Assembly (NCBI RefSeq): GCF_004570865.1 | Contig: NZ_SPQS01000005.1 | Location: 124,001 to 188,000 of the forward strand | Origin: Bradyrhizobium frederickii | GTDB lineage: Bacteria > Pseudomonadota > Alphaproteobacteria > Rhizobiales > Xanthobacteraceae | Direction of reading: 5' to 3' | DNA: 64,000 nt | Shown: one piece after another, positions 33,017 through 41,260 of the stretch | Position numbering within the stretch: the first letter of the stretch is position 1 | How the letters are laid out: each line of letters begins with the position of its first letter | Program-made: the position numbers and the translations under genes | The notes under the pieces: model-generated | The model's database searches: none | Told to the model about the DNA's origin: nothing | The model's input: only the letters and a program-made list of their open reading frames with translations

Positions 33017-33892
33017 TCACGCCCGCAGCACGCGCCCCGCCACCGCGTCGAGCTTCTTGAGGAGCTCGGGATCGCGCGCCTCGGGCGCCGTGATCAGCGC
33101 GGTGTCGAGCGCACGGTCCGAGCCGATCGGGCACGGCTCGTGCTCGCGCGGAAGATCCTTGGCCAGCCGCGCCACCAGCGCCTTCGCCTTGTCGGCGTTC
33201 GACGTTAGCACGCGGATGATGTCCTGCACCGTGACGGCATCGTGGTCGGGATGCCAGCAATCGAAATCCGTCACCATCGCGACCGTGGCGTAGCAGATCT
33301 CCGCCTCGCGTGCGAGCTTCGCCTCGGGCATGTTGGTCATGCCGATCACGGAATAGCCCAGCGTCTTGTAGGTCATGCTCTCGGCGTAGGTGGAGAATTG
33401 CGGCCCTTCCATGCAGACATAGGTTCCACCGCGCGCAATCGCGATATTCTCGGCTTCAGCCGCTGCCGCAAGGTGGATGCGCAACCGCGGCGAGACCGGA
33501 TGCGCCATCGACACATGCGCGACGCAGCCCCGCCCGAAGAACGAGCTCTCGCGCTTGTGGGTGCGGTCGACGAACTGATCGACGAGGACGAAGGTGCCGG
33601 GCGGAAGCTCCTCTTTGAACGAACCGCAGGCCGACAGCGAGATCAGGTCGGTGACGCCGGCGCGCTTGAGCACGTCGATATTGGCGCGATAGTTGATATC
33701 GGAGGGCGACAGCCGATGGCCCTTGTCGTGCCGCGGCAGGAACACGATCGGCAGCCCGGCGATATTGCCGCGCCTCAAGGGAGCCGACGGCTCGCCCCAG
33801 GGACTCCTGATCACCTCTTCGCGCGCATCCTCGAGACCCGGCAGATCGTAGATGCCTGAACCGCCGATGATGCCCAATACCGCCTGCGCCAT
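33017..33892 (-). CDS. mtnP: S-methyl-5'-thioadenosine phosphorylase
   Basis: The protein has 291 residues and belongs to the trimeric PNP/MTAP family. It cleaves methylthioadenosine with phosphate to adenine and methylthioribose-1-phosphate, the substrate of MtnA. It shows LGIIGGSGIYDLPGLED, the phosphate-site FLPRHDKGHRLSPSDINYRA, SACGSFKEELPPGTFVLVDQ, CMEGPQFSTYAESMTY and VIGMTNMPEAKLAREAEICY. The start is ATG 33892. The gene leads the mtnP-mtnA pair. Later salvage genes (mtnB, mtnC, mtnD) are not in view. Confidence 0.95.
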   Translation of the reverse strand: MAQAVLGIIGGSGIYDLPGLEDAREEVIRSPWGEPSAPLRRGNIAGLPIVFLPRHDKGHRLSPSDINYRANIDVLKRAGVTDLISLSACGSFKEELPPGTFVLVDQFVDRTHKRESSFFGRGCVAHVSMAHPVSPRLRIHLAAAAEAENIAIARGGTYVCMEGPQFSTYAESMTYKTLGYSVIGMTNMPEAKLAREAEICYATVAMVTDFDCWHPDHDAVTVQDIIRVLTSNADKAKALVARLAKDLPREHEPCPIGSDRALDTALITAPEARDPELLKKLDAVAGRVLRA

Positions 33893-34016
33893 GCCTGCTC
33901 CACCCTGTACGCCACGTGTGACATGGTTAAGCTATGCCAGTTTTGCGGCGGTTTTGGAACGGGGGGTGGAGGCGGATGGCGGTGTCGTGAGGAGGGCGCG
34001 CCCCATATTCAGTGTC

Positions 34017-34126
34017 GAGGGACCCATATCGCGGATTCCATCGAGGTGGTCGGTCGCAATTCCGAACGACCAGCCTTCGCCAAATTTCTCCCTGGGGTTA
34101 TGGGTCCCTGCGTTCGCAGGGACGAC
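34017..34126. repeat. Degenerate palindromic repeat downstream of the carrier-protein gene
   Basis: GGGACCCATATCGCG and GGTTATGGGTCCC form a long-range stem, and GTCCCTGCG/CGCAGGGAC adds a short strong one. This resembles the cores of 28480-28616 and 58260-58393. A lone copy of the short stem, CCTGCGTTCGCAGG, also occurs at 37979-37992. Confidence 0.55.
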
Positions 34127-34149
34127 CCGGGGAGAGGTCGGTGCGCGAA

Positions 34150-34422
34150 TTAAGCCGCGTTCGCCAGCCGCAACTGGGTCGCCACCATCCGCTCCAGCGT
34201 CTCGACGGACTGGAAATTCTCCGGCGTGATCTCCGACTGCGGGATGGTGAAGTCGAACTCGGCTTCGACCCCGAGCATCAGATTGACCATGTCCATCGAC
34301 GTCAGGCCGACATCAACGAGCTTGGCGGAAGACGTGACGTCTGCGGTGAGTGAATTCTGTTCGAGGATGCCCTTCACCAGCTTGATGATGCGATTGCGCA
34401 CGTCGGTATTGAAGGCCTGCAT
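34150..34422 (-). CDS. Acyl/aminoacyl carrier protein
   Basis: The protein has 90 residues and a four-helix carrier-protein fold. The phosphopantetheine attachment serine is Ser42 in DVGLTSMDMVNLML, and TADVTSSAKLVDVG leads into helix II. ATG 34422 is chosen; a TTG two codons upstream is possible. It is divergent from the dehydrogenase-ligase-acyltransferase genes (34780-37945). In Bradyrhizobium, dedicated carrier proteins next to amino acid:[carrier protein] ligases are the aminoacylated substrates, so this is most likely loaded with glycine or a small amino acid by the 36052 enzyme. A phosphopantetheinyl transferase is not in view. Confidence 0.88.
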   Translation of the reverse strand: MQAFNTDVRNRIIKLVKGILEQNSLTADVTSSAKLVDVGLTSMDMVNLMLGVEAEFDFTIPQSEITPENFQSVETLERMVATQLRLANAA

Positions 34423-34779
34423 CGGCAAATTCCCATCTGTCTAACGAGTCGGATCGAACTGCCGGCTACGATGGGCACGGCTCGCCGATCCTGCAATGGG
34501 CGTCACCAATACTTCGCGTTTCTTAGTAAACGATGACTCAGATTGTCCGGAATCCAGGCTTTTTCCAGAGTCCTAACGCGACGCCGGAAAATCCGGTGAT
34601 GCAAACAACCGGCCCTTAACTGTTCGTCCGGAATTGGGTTTTGTTTACCCTCTATTTCATCGACGAATTTGAATTAAATCCGTAGCCTCGTCTCATAAGC
34701 AAAGATGACCGGAGGATCGCTTTCAGCGGCGTCGCAATGATGCCGGCGATCCCGAACGGCAAACCGGAGGCGGACGAGC
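34423..34779. promoter_or_regulatory. Divergent regulatory region between carrier protein and dehydrogenase
   Basis: This 357-base gap is noticeably more AT-rich than the surroundings. GTCCGGAAT occurs twice as a direct repeat (34545-34553, 34626-34634), and CCGGA-AAA-TCCGG at 34584-34596 is a perfect inverted repeat between them. These related CCGGA elements are candidate operator sites for one regulator controlling both directions. TTTTGTTTACCCTCTATTTC and GAATTTGAATTAAAT (34638-34678) are AT-rich promoter-like stretches. I see no further ORF or RNA gene. Confidence 0.5.
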
Positions 34780-35997
34780 ATGAACGTGCGTGAAGCAATC
34801 CTCACTGTCGACGAAGCGCAGGCGAGCTTCCTCGAGCAGGGTCCCTCCCTGATCGAGCGCGCCGCCCGAACCGCCGCTGCTGCGGCGGCCGACGCCGACG
34901 GGGTCGATCGCGACGCCCGTTTCCCGCACAAGGCTTTCGAGGTCGCCCGCGAGCAGAAGCTGCTCGGCGTCATGATCCCGGTCGAGTTCGGCGGCTTCGG
35001 CGCCTCCATCTACGACGTCACCGACATCTGCTACACGCTCGGGCGCGCCTGCGCCTCGACCGCGATGATTTACGCGATGCACCAGACCAAGGTCGCCTGC
35101 GTTATCAGGCACGGCCACGGCATCCCGTGGATGGAGACCATGATGCGCCGGGTCGCCCGCGACCAGTGGCTGCTCGCCTCCTCCACCACCGAAGGCCAGA
35201 ATGGCGGCAATATTCGCGCCAGCGCCGCTGCCGTCGACCACGCCGGCGACACCATCTCGCTGGTGCGCGATGCCACCGTGATTTCCTACGGCGCCGAGGC
35301 CGACGGCCTCGTCACCATCGCCCGCCGCGCCACCGATGCCGCTGCCTCCGACCAGGTGCTGCTGGCACTCGCCAAGGACGATTACTCGCTGAAGCCGACT
35401 CTCGGCTGGGAAACGCTCGGAATGCGCGGCACCTGCTCGACCGGGTTCGAGCTGAAGGTCGACTGCCCCGCCGACCGCGTCTTCCCGGAATCCTACGACA
35501 AGATCCACGCCCAGACCATGACACCGTTCGCACATCTGTGCTGGTCGTCGGCCTGGGCCGGGATCGCCGCCGCAGCCGTAACCCGCGCGCAGGCCTTCAT
35601 CCGCAAGGCAGCCCGGAGCTCCGGCGGCCAGATGCCGCCGGCCGCGGCGCATTTCACCGCCGCCAAGATGTCGCTGGCAAAACTGCGCGCGCTGCTGTCG
35701 GCCAATATCGATGCCTTTGCCCGCGCCGAGCATGACGAGCGCGCTCTTGGCTCGCTCGACTTCCAGTCCTCGATCACGCTTCTGAAGGTGCAGGCCTCCG
35801 AGCTCGCGGTCGAGACCGTGATGCATGCGATGCGCACGGCGGGCCTCTCCGGCTACCGCAACGACGGCGAGTTCACCATGGGCCGGCACCTCCGCGACGT
35901 GCTGTCGGCGCCGATCATGATCAACAACGACCGCATTCTGGCCAATGCCGCGACGCCGACGCTGATGAGCGGCGTGCCGGCAAGCCTTCGTGACTAA
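34780..35997 (+). CDS. Acyl-CoA dehydrogenase-fold protein of the aminoacyl-carrier-protein cluster
   Basis: The protein has 405 residues. It has an ACAD-type N-terminal helical domain (QKLLGVMIPVEFGGFGASIY), a middle beta domain (QWLLASSTTEGQNGGNIRAS, GWETLGMRGTCSTGFELKVD) and a C-terminal helical domain (TAGLSGYRNDGEFTMGRHLR, APIMINNDRILANAA). It resembles the dehydrogenase/monooxygenase-like branch of ACADs rather than beta-oxidation enzymes. GGAGG lies 8-9 bases before ATG 34780. Lying just upstream of the amino acid:carrier protein ligase, it may oxidise the carrier-bound aminoacyl group, as prolyl-carrier protein dehydrogenases do in NRPS pathways; that is inference. Confidence 0.82.
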   Translation: MNVREAILTVDEAQASFLEQGPSLIERAARTAAAAAADADGVDRDARFPHKAFEVAREQKLLGVMIPVEFGGFGASIYDVTDICYTLGRACASTAMIYAMHQTKVACVIRHGHGIPWMETMMRRVARDQWLLASSTTEGQNGGNIRASAAAVDHAGDTISLVRDATVISYGAEADGLVTIARRATDAAASDQVLLALAKDDYSLKPTLGWETLGMRGTCSTGFELKVDCPADRVFPESYDKIHAQTMTPFAHLCWSSAWAGIAAAAVTRAQAFIRKAARSSGGQMPPAAAHFTAAKMSLAKLRALLSANIDAFARAEHDERALGSLDFQSSITLLKVQASELAVETVMHAMRTAGLSGYRNDGEFTMGRHLRDVLSAPIMINNDRILANAATPTLMSGVPASLRD

Positions 35998-36051
35998 GTG
36001 CTTGGCGACTGAGCCGATAAGAACAATTTTGAGATAGCAGGGTACTGATCC

Positions 36052-37032
36052 ATGAACATTGCCGTCCTCCCCGATTCGCCGGCGACCGCACCGCAGACGA
36101 TCGATCCGCTCGATCATCTCGCCGACAAGCTGTTCCATCGCATGGGCGCCGACGGCGTCTATGCCCGCACCGCGCTCTATGAAGGCGTCGTCGAGAAGCT
36201 GGCCGCGCTGATCACGGGCCATCGCGAGACCGGCACCGAAGTGATGCGCTTTCCGCCGGTGATGAGCCGGGCTCAGCTGGAGAAATCCGGCTACCTCAAG
36301 AGCTTTCCGAACCTGCTCGGCTGCGTCTGCGGCCTGCACGGGACCGAGCGCGAGATCAACGCCGCGGTGAGCCGCTTCGATGCCGGCGGCGACTGGACCA
36401 CCTCGCTGTCGCCCGCCGACCTCGTGCTGTCCCCTGCTGCCTGCTATCCGGTCTATCCGATCGCGGCGAGCCGCGGGCCCTTGCCGAAGGGCGGTCTGCG
36501 TTTTGACGTTGCCGCGGATTGCTTCCGCCGCGAGCCGTCGAAGCATCTCGACCGGCTGCAATCGTTCCGGATGCGCGAATATGTCTGCATCGGCAGCCCC
36601 GACGACGTCGCCGACTTCCGCGAGCGCTGGATGGTGCGCGCGCAGGCGATCGCCCGCGACCTCGGCCTGACCTTCCGTGTCGACTATGCCAGCGATCCCT
36701 TCTTCGGCCGCGTCGGCCAGATGAAGGCGGTGAGCCAGAAGCAGCAGCAGCTCAAATTCGAGCTCCTCATTCCGCTGCGCTCGGAAGAGCAGCCGACAGC
36801 CTGCATGAGCTTCAACTATCACCGCGAGCATTTCGGCACGACCTGGGGAATCCAGGATGCCGACGGCGAGCCAGCCCACACCGGCTGCGTTGCCTTTGGC
36901 ATGGACCGGCTCGCGGTCGCCATGTTCCACACCCACGGCACCGACCTTGCCGCCTGGCCCGCCAAGGTGCGAGAGGTGCTGGGCCTGCAGCCGCTGGCTC
37001 CGGCCGATGCCCATGTCGAAGGCTGGCGCTAA
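36052..37032 (+). CDS. Amino acid:[acyl-carrier-protein] ligase, seryl-tRNA-synthetase homologue
   Basis: The protein has 326 residues and is a truncated class II synthetase lacking a tRNA-binding domain. Motif 2 is CFRREPSKHLDRLQSFRMRE and motif 3 is AFGMDRLAVAMF. Putative zinc ligands Cys131 (AACYPV), Glu176 (MREYVC) and Cys279 (HTGCVAF) sit exactly where I recall those of B. japonicum Bll0957, the enzyme shown by Mocibob and colleagues to adenylate glycine and load it onto a carrier protein. It should transfer an activated small amino acid to the phosphopantetheine of the 34150-34422 protein. Glycine is the best guess; alanine is possible. The downstream product is unknown for the family. 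Confidence 0.92.
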   Translation: MNIAVLPDSPATAPQTIDPLDHLADKLFHRMGADGVYARTALYEGVVEKLAALITGHRETGTEVMRFPPVMSRAQLEKSGYLKSFPNLLGCVCGLHGTEREINAAVSRFDAGGDWTTSLSPADLVLSPAACYPVYPIAASRGPLPKGGLRFDVAADCFRREPSKHLDRLQSFRMREYVCIGSPDDVADFRERWMVRAQAIARDLGLTFRVDYASDPFFGRVGQMKAVSQKQQQLKFELLIPLRSEEQPTACMSFNYHREHFGTTWGIQDADGEPAHTGCVAFGMDRLAVAMFHTHGTDLAAWPAKVREVLGLQPLAPADAHVEGWR

Positions 37033-37069
37033 CCAAACGAGGCCTGTCATTTCCACGGGTAAGACGAGC

Positions 37070-37945
37070 GTGATCCACACCAAGGTCCGGTGCCGCGAGA
37101 TCACCGAGTCCGACGCAAACGCGATCGCGGACTTGCTGACGCGCGGCTTCGTGGGCCGCTCGCGCGACTACTGGATCCAGGGCCTGCGCCGGCAGGCCTT
37201 CCGGCCCGTGCCGGAGGGCTATCCGCGCTTCGGCTACATGCTCGACAATGACGGCACGCCGGTCGGCGTGCTGCTGCTGATCTATGCGGAACGCAAGAAT
37301 GGCGAAGAGAGCGCCATTCAGTGCAACCTGTCCAGCTGGTATGTCGATCCGGCCTACCGCAACTATGCTCCGCTGCTGACCAAGATCGCCCAGCGGCACA
37401 AGGACGTGACCTACTTCAACATCAGCCCGGCGCCGTGGACCTGGCCGATCATCGAGACCCAGGGCTTTCGGGCCTATTGCCGCGGCATATTCTTCTCGGT
37501 GCCCGCACTGGCGCGTGTCCCGCGCTCGAGCGAGATCGAGGTCATCCCGCCTCACGCCAAGACGATCGAGGGGCTTTCCGAGGCCGAAACCGAGCTGCTG
37601 ACGCAGCATGCGCGGTACAATTGCCTCAGTCTGGTCTGCCGCACGCCACAGGGAACATTTCCCTTCATTCTGCAACCCGTGCGCATCCGCCGCGGCTTCA
37701 TCGCGCCTCCTGCGATGAAGCTGATCTATTGCCGTAACGCCGCGGAATACGCCGCCTGCGCCGGCCGTATCGGCCGGCTGCTGCTTCGGCTCGGCAAGAT
37801 CGCGGTGGCGGTCGATGCCAACGGGCCGATTCCCGGTCTTGTCGGTATTTATACCGAACGGCGCGGTCGCAAATATTTCAAGGGCCCGCATCGGCCGCAG
37901 CTCGGCGATCTCACGGACACCGAGCTTGTGTTGTACGGGCCTTAG
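37070..37945 (+). CDS. Acyltransferase-like (GNAT-fold) protein of the aminoacyl-carrier-protein cluster
   Basis: The protein has 291 residues. VRCREITESDANAIADLLTR and the SSWYVDPAYRNYAPLLTKIA stretch resemble a GNAT N-acyltransferase core, with the acyl-CoA-binding loop in VDPAYRNYAP. The C-terminal half (AKTIEGLSEAETELLTQHAR, KLIYCRNAAEYAACAGRIGR) suggests a second, degenerate GNAT domain. I chose GTG 37070 with the start MIHTKVRCREI; the ribosome site is weak, and the frame extends into the ligase gene. It starts 37 bases after the ligase stop on the same strand. It is a candidate for the enzyme that takes the aminoacyl group off the carrier protein, but no reaction is established. Confidence 0.68.
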   Translation: MIHTKVRCREITESDANAIADLLTRGFVGRSRDYWIQGLRRQAFRPVPEGYPRFGYMLDNDGTPVGVLLLIYAERKNGEESAIQCNLSSWYVDPAYRNYAPLLTKIAQRHKDVTYFNISPAPWTWPIIETQGFRAYCRGIFFSVPALARVPRSSEIEVIPPHAKTIEGLSEAETELLTQHARYNCLSLVCRTPQGTFPFILQPVRIRRGFIAPPAMKLIYCRNAAEYAACAGRIGRLLLRLGKIAVAVDANGPIPGLVGIYTERRGRKYFKGPHRPQLGDLTDTELVLYGP

Positions 37946-38181
37946 GGAAGGCGCTTCGGACCAAACCACCGCGTCGTTCCTGCGTTCGCAGGGACGACAC
38001 CTGATATGCAGCTCCCTCTCGGCCAACTCATGCAGGCACCTCGGCAATCCGGACGCGCCTCCATCGCCGGTCACCCTCCGTAAACTACCGCGCTTAAGGG
38101 AATTTTCCGGCCTCTTCGCTACGCTCAGTGGTTGAATTAGGTTGCGTTGAATCTATTGCTCGCCGAGATCCCGCCGATCCC

Positions 38182-41049
38182 ATGACGTCGACCTGCGACA
38201 ACGAGCTTGGTGCACGCCGCGAATTGGGCCCGGAGGCCCTGGTCGCGTTGAGCCAGCTTGCGCTCGACCACATGGAGCAGGGCGTCTGCGTCTACGATGC
38301 CGACAACCGGATCGTGCTGGTCAACCAGCGTTACCTCTCCCTGTTCGATATGTCGGCCGACATCGTGCGGGTGGGCACGAGCTACCGCGAGGTGCTCGCG
38401 CACAGCGCCGGGCGCGGCAACTTCCCGCAAAGCGAGCTTGACGCGCTCTATTCGGTGCGGATGGCACAGATCGCAGGGGGAAAGCCGTTCCGGACCGAAC
38501 AGCGGCTTGCGACCGGCCTCGTCATGTCGCTCGAGTTGAAGCCGCTTCCCGGCGGCGGCTGGATGACGATCTGCGACGATGTCACCCGCCTCGCCCGGCT
38601 CGAAGCGGAATTGCGGGTGCAGACCGAGCGCAGCCAGCACGCGCTCGCCAACATGTCGCACGGCCTCATCATGTACGACGCCGACAGCCGCGTCGTCGTC
38701 TGCAACGAGCGTTTCCTGAACCTCTACAACCTCGATCCCGGGGTCGTGAAGCCGGGGGTCTCCCATCGTACGGTGCTCGACCATTGGGTGTCGCGCGGCA
38801 ATTTGTCGGACATGCCAGCCGACGAATTCCACAATTCCAGATTGGAGGACGCGCGCCTCAGACGGGCGAAATCCCTGCTGGTGATGCGTTACGACGGCCG
38901 CATGGTGCAGACGATCTCCCGCTTCCTGCCTGACGGCGGCTGGGTGACCGTGCACGAGGACGTCACGGAGCGGCTGCAATACGAGGAAACACTGCGGCAG
39001 CAGAACGTCATGCTCGATGCGGCGCTGGAGAACATGGCGCACGGGCTCGCTTTCTACGACAGCGACATGCGGCTTCGGGTCTGCAACACCACCTACCGCA
39101 AGCTCTACCGATTGTCGCTGGAGGAAACCAGGCCCGGCACGCATCTGGCCGAGCTGATCGAACGTTCGATGGCGAACGGCGCGTTCTCGTCCGAGTACAG
39201 CCCCCAGCAGCTCCTGGAAGTCGCCCGCGCGCGGATCGCCAACCGCGATACCTCGCCGATGCGTCGGCGCATGTCGAACGATACCGTGATCTCGGTGCGC
39301 TATTGCGCGCTGGCCGAAGGCGGCTTCGTCGCCACCTATGAGGATATCACCGAGCGGGAACATGCGATCGGAGAGCTGAGCGAGCAGTACCGCCGCTTCG
39401 ACGCGGCGCTCAACAACATGAGCCAGGGCCTGTGCATGCTCGATGCGAGCCTGCGCGTGATCGTCTGCAATCGCCGCTATATCGAGATGTACGGCCTGTC
39501 GCCTGAGATCGTGAAGCCCGGCGTCTCGATGCGCGAGATCATGGAGCACAGCTGCGAGCTCGGCATCCATCCTGACATGACGGGAGCCAGGCTTTATGCC
39601 GACTATGTCGAACGGCTGCGCGAAGGCGAGCACACGCTGCACCGGCATCTGAACGACGGCCGCATCATCAAGCTCAACCACAAGCGCATGGAGCAAGGCG
39701 GCTGGGTCGTCACCTATGAGGACGTCACCGAGCGTCACAAGGCCCAGGCGCGCGTGGCGCACATGGCGCGGCACGATTCGCTGACCGACCTGCCCAATCG
39801 CATGCTGTTCCGCGAGAAGATGAGCGAGGGGCTGAACCAGGTCGCGGTCGCCGGCGGCGCGATGGCGGTGCTGTGCTTCGATCTCGACAATTTCAAGACA
39901 GTCAACGACCGCCTCGGCCACGCCGCGGGCGACCGCCTGCTGCGCTGGGTCGCGGCGCGCCTGAAGGAAAATGTCGGCGAACACGATACCGTCGCACGCC
40001 TCGGCGGCGACGAATTCGCGGTCCTGCAGCGCGGACCGCAGCCGCAATCGGCGGAGAAGCTTGCCCGCCGCCTGGTCGAGGTCATCGGCCGCCCGCCGCC
40101 GCTGGAGAACCAGTCGATCCATGTCGGCGCCTCCGTCGGCATCGCGATCGCGCCCGATCACGGGCTCGATGCGGACGAGCTGATGAAGTGCGCCGACCTC
40201 GCGCTGTACCAGGCCAAGGCCAAGGGGCGTGGCGCCTATCAGCTGTTCGAGCCCGAGATGGAAGAGGAGGCGCGCAGCCGCCACGCGCTGGAGCAGGATC
40301 TGCGCTGTGCGCTGGAGGCGCGCGAGTTCCACCTGGTGTTCCAGCCGCAGATGCGGCTCGATTCGTCGGAGCTCACCGGCTTCGAGGCCCTGCTGCGCTG
40401 GAAGCATCCCTCGCGCGGCCTGGTCTCACCGGCCGAGTTCATTCCGATCGCGGAAGAGAACGGGCTGATCGTTCCGATCGGCGAATGGGTGCTGCGCAGC
40501 GCCTGTGCGACTGCCGCGTCCTGGCCCGATGTCACCGTCGCGGTGAACCTGTCGCCGGTGCAGTTTCGCTCGCGCGGATTGGTGGCAATGGTCACGAGCG
40601 CGCTGGCTGAGGCCGGCCTGCCGCCGCAGCGGCTCGAGCTCGAAGTCACCGAAACCGCCCTGCTCGACGACAGCGAGGCGACGATCGAGATCCTGCACCA
40701 GCTTCGCGCGCTGGGAGTCCGCGTCAGCCTCGACGATTTCGGCGTCGGCTATTCCTCGCTGAGTTACTTGCGCAAATTTCCGTTCGACCGCATCAAGATC
40801 GACCGCTCCTTTGTCGGCACGCTCGGCGAAAGCCCGGAGAGTGTTGCCATCGTCCGCACCATCGCAAGCCTCGGCTCCGTGCTCGGCGTCGAGACGACGG
40901 CGGAGGGTGTGGAGACGGAAGAGCAACTCGATTTCGTCCGCGAATGCGGCTGCACCGCCGTGCAGGGCTATTATTTCGGCAGACCGTGCCCCGCATCGGA
41001 GGTCGGCCGCACTATCGAGACGCTGAACACGGTCCGAAAGGTCGCCTGA
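38182..41049 (+). CDS. Diguanylate cyclase/phosphodiesterase with four tandem PAS domains
   Basis: The protein has 955 residues. Four PAS-7-type repeats (~25-130, 150-260, 280-390, 410-520) share the pattern N-M-x-x-G-L-x-x-x-D-x-x-x-R. A GGDEF domain follows with an intact RLGGDEFAVL (motif 608-612), then an EAL domain with EALLRWKHP (Glu735), NLSPVQF, LEVTETAL, LDDFGVGYSSL and AEGVETEEQ, also intact. It should make and/or degrade c-di-GMP. The inhibitory site RxxD before GGDEF is changed to GEHD, so product inhibition is probably lost. No transmembrane helix is seen, so the protein is cytoplasmic. ATG 38182 is preferred; a GTG at 38128 would add 18 residues. Confidence 0.92.
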   Translation: MTSTCDNELGARRELGPEALVALSQLALDHMEQGVCVYDADNRIVLVNQRYLSLFDMSADIVRVGTSYREVLAHSAGRGNFPQSELDALYSVRMAQIAGGKPFRTEQRLATGLVMSLELKPLPGGGWMTICDDVTRLARLEAELRVQTERSQHALANMSHGLIMYDADSRVVVCNERFLNLYNLDPGVVKPGVSHRTVLDHWVSRGNLSDMPADEFHNSRLEDARLRRAKSLLVMRYDGRMVQTISRFLPDGGWVTVHEDVTERLQYEETLRQQNVMLDAALENMAHGLAFYDSDMRLRVCNTTYRKLYRLSLEETRPGTHLAELIERSMANGAFSSEYSPQQLLEVARARIANRDTSPMRRRMSNDTVISVRYCALAEGGFVATYEDITEREHAIGELSEQYRRFDAALNNMSQGLCMLDASLRVIVCNRRYIEMYGLSPEIVKPGVSMREIMEHSCELGIHPDMTGARLYADYVERLREGEHTLHRHLNDGRIIKLNHKRMEQGGWVVTYEDVTERHKAQARVAHMARHDSLTDLPNRMLFREKMSEGLNQVAVAGGAMAVLCFDLDNFKTVNDRLGHAAGDRLLRWVAARLKENVGEHDTVARLGGDEFAVLQRGPQPQSAEKLARRLVEVIGRPPPLENQSIHVGASVGIAIAPDHGLDADELMKCADLALYQAKAKGRGAYQLFEPEMEEEARSRHALEQDLRCALEAREFHLVFQPQMRLDSSELTGFEALLRWKHPSRGLVSPAEFIPIAEENGLIVPIGEWVLRSACATAASWPDVTVAVNLSPVQFRSRGLVAMVTSALAEAGLPPQRLELEVTETALLDDSEATIEILHQLRALGVRVSLDDFGVGYSSLSYLRKFPFDRIKIDRSFVGTLGESPESVAIVRTIASLGSVLGVETTAEGVETEEQLDFVRECGCTAVQGYYFGRPCPASEVGRTIETLNTVRKVA

Positions 41050-41260
41050 GCTTCGCGCCGCCGGCGGTGCAAATTCCGTGTCTCGGCAAGCGCCAGAAAG
41101 ACCGATTGTCGCACGTCCCGTTTCCGGCATGATTGGGCTCCCCCACGGCTGCGCCGCGACCGCGCAATGCGCTTTTCTTCTCCCGTGAATTCGAGGACAA
41201 TCCCCTCACAACAATGAGAATCTGCGGCCTTAGCGCGGCCGCTGCGAGGGAGGTGTTCCG

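Noticed and set aside
34017..34126. Possible small RNA at the strong GTCCCTGCGTTCGCAGGGAC stem
   Set aside because: The stem matches the palindromic repeats found elsewhere and has no T-run or promoter of its own.
36812..38074. 420-codon minus-strand frame over the ligase and acyltransferase genes
   Set aside because: Overlaps two genes with good motifs; no homology is visible.
38137..40407. 756-codon minus-strand frame opposite the PAS-GGDEF-EAL gene
   Set aside because: Mirrors the repeated PAS units in antisense. No ribosome site or domain.
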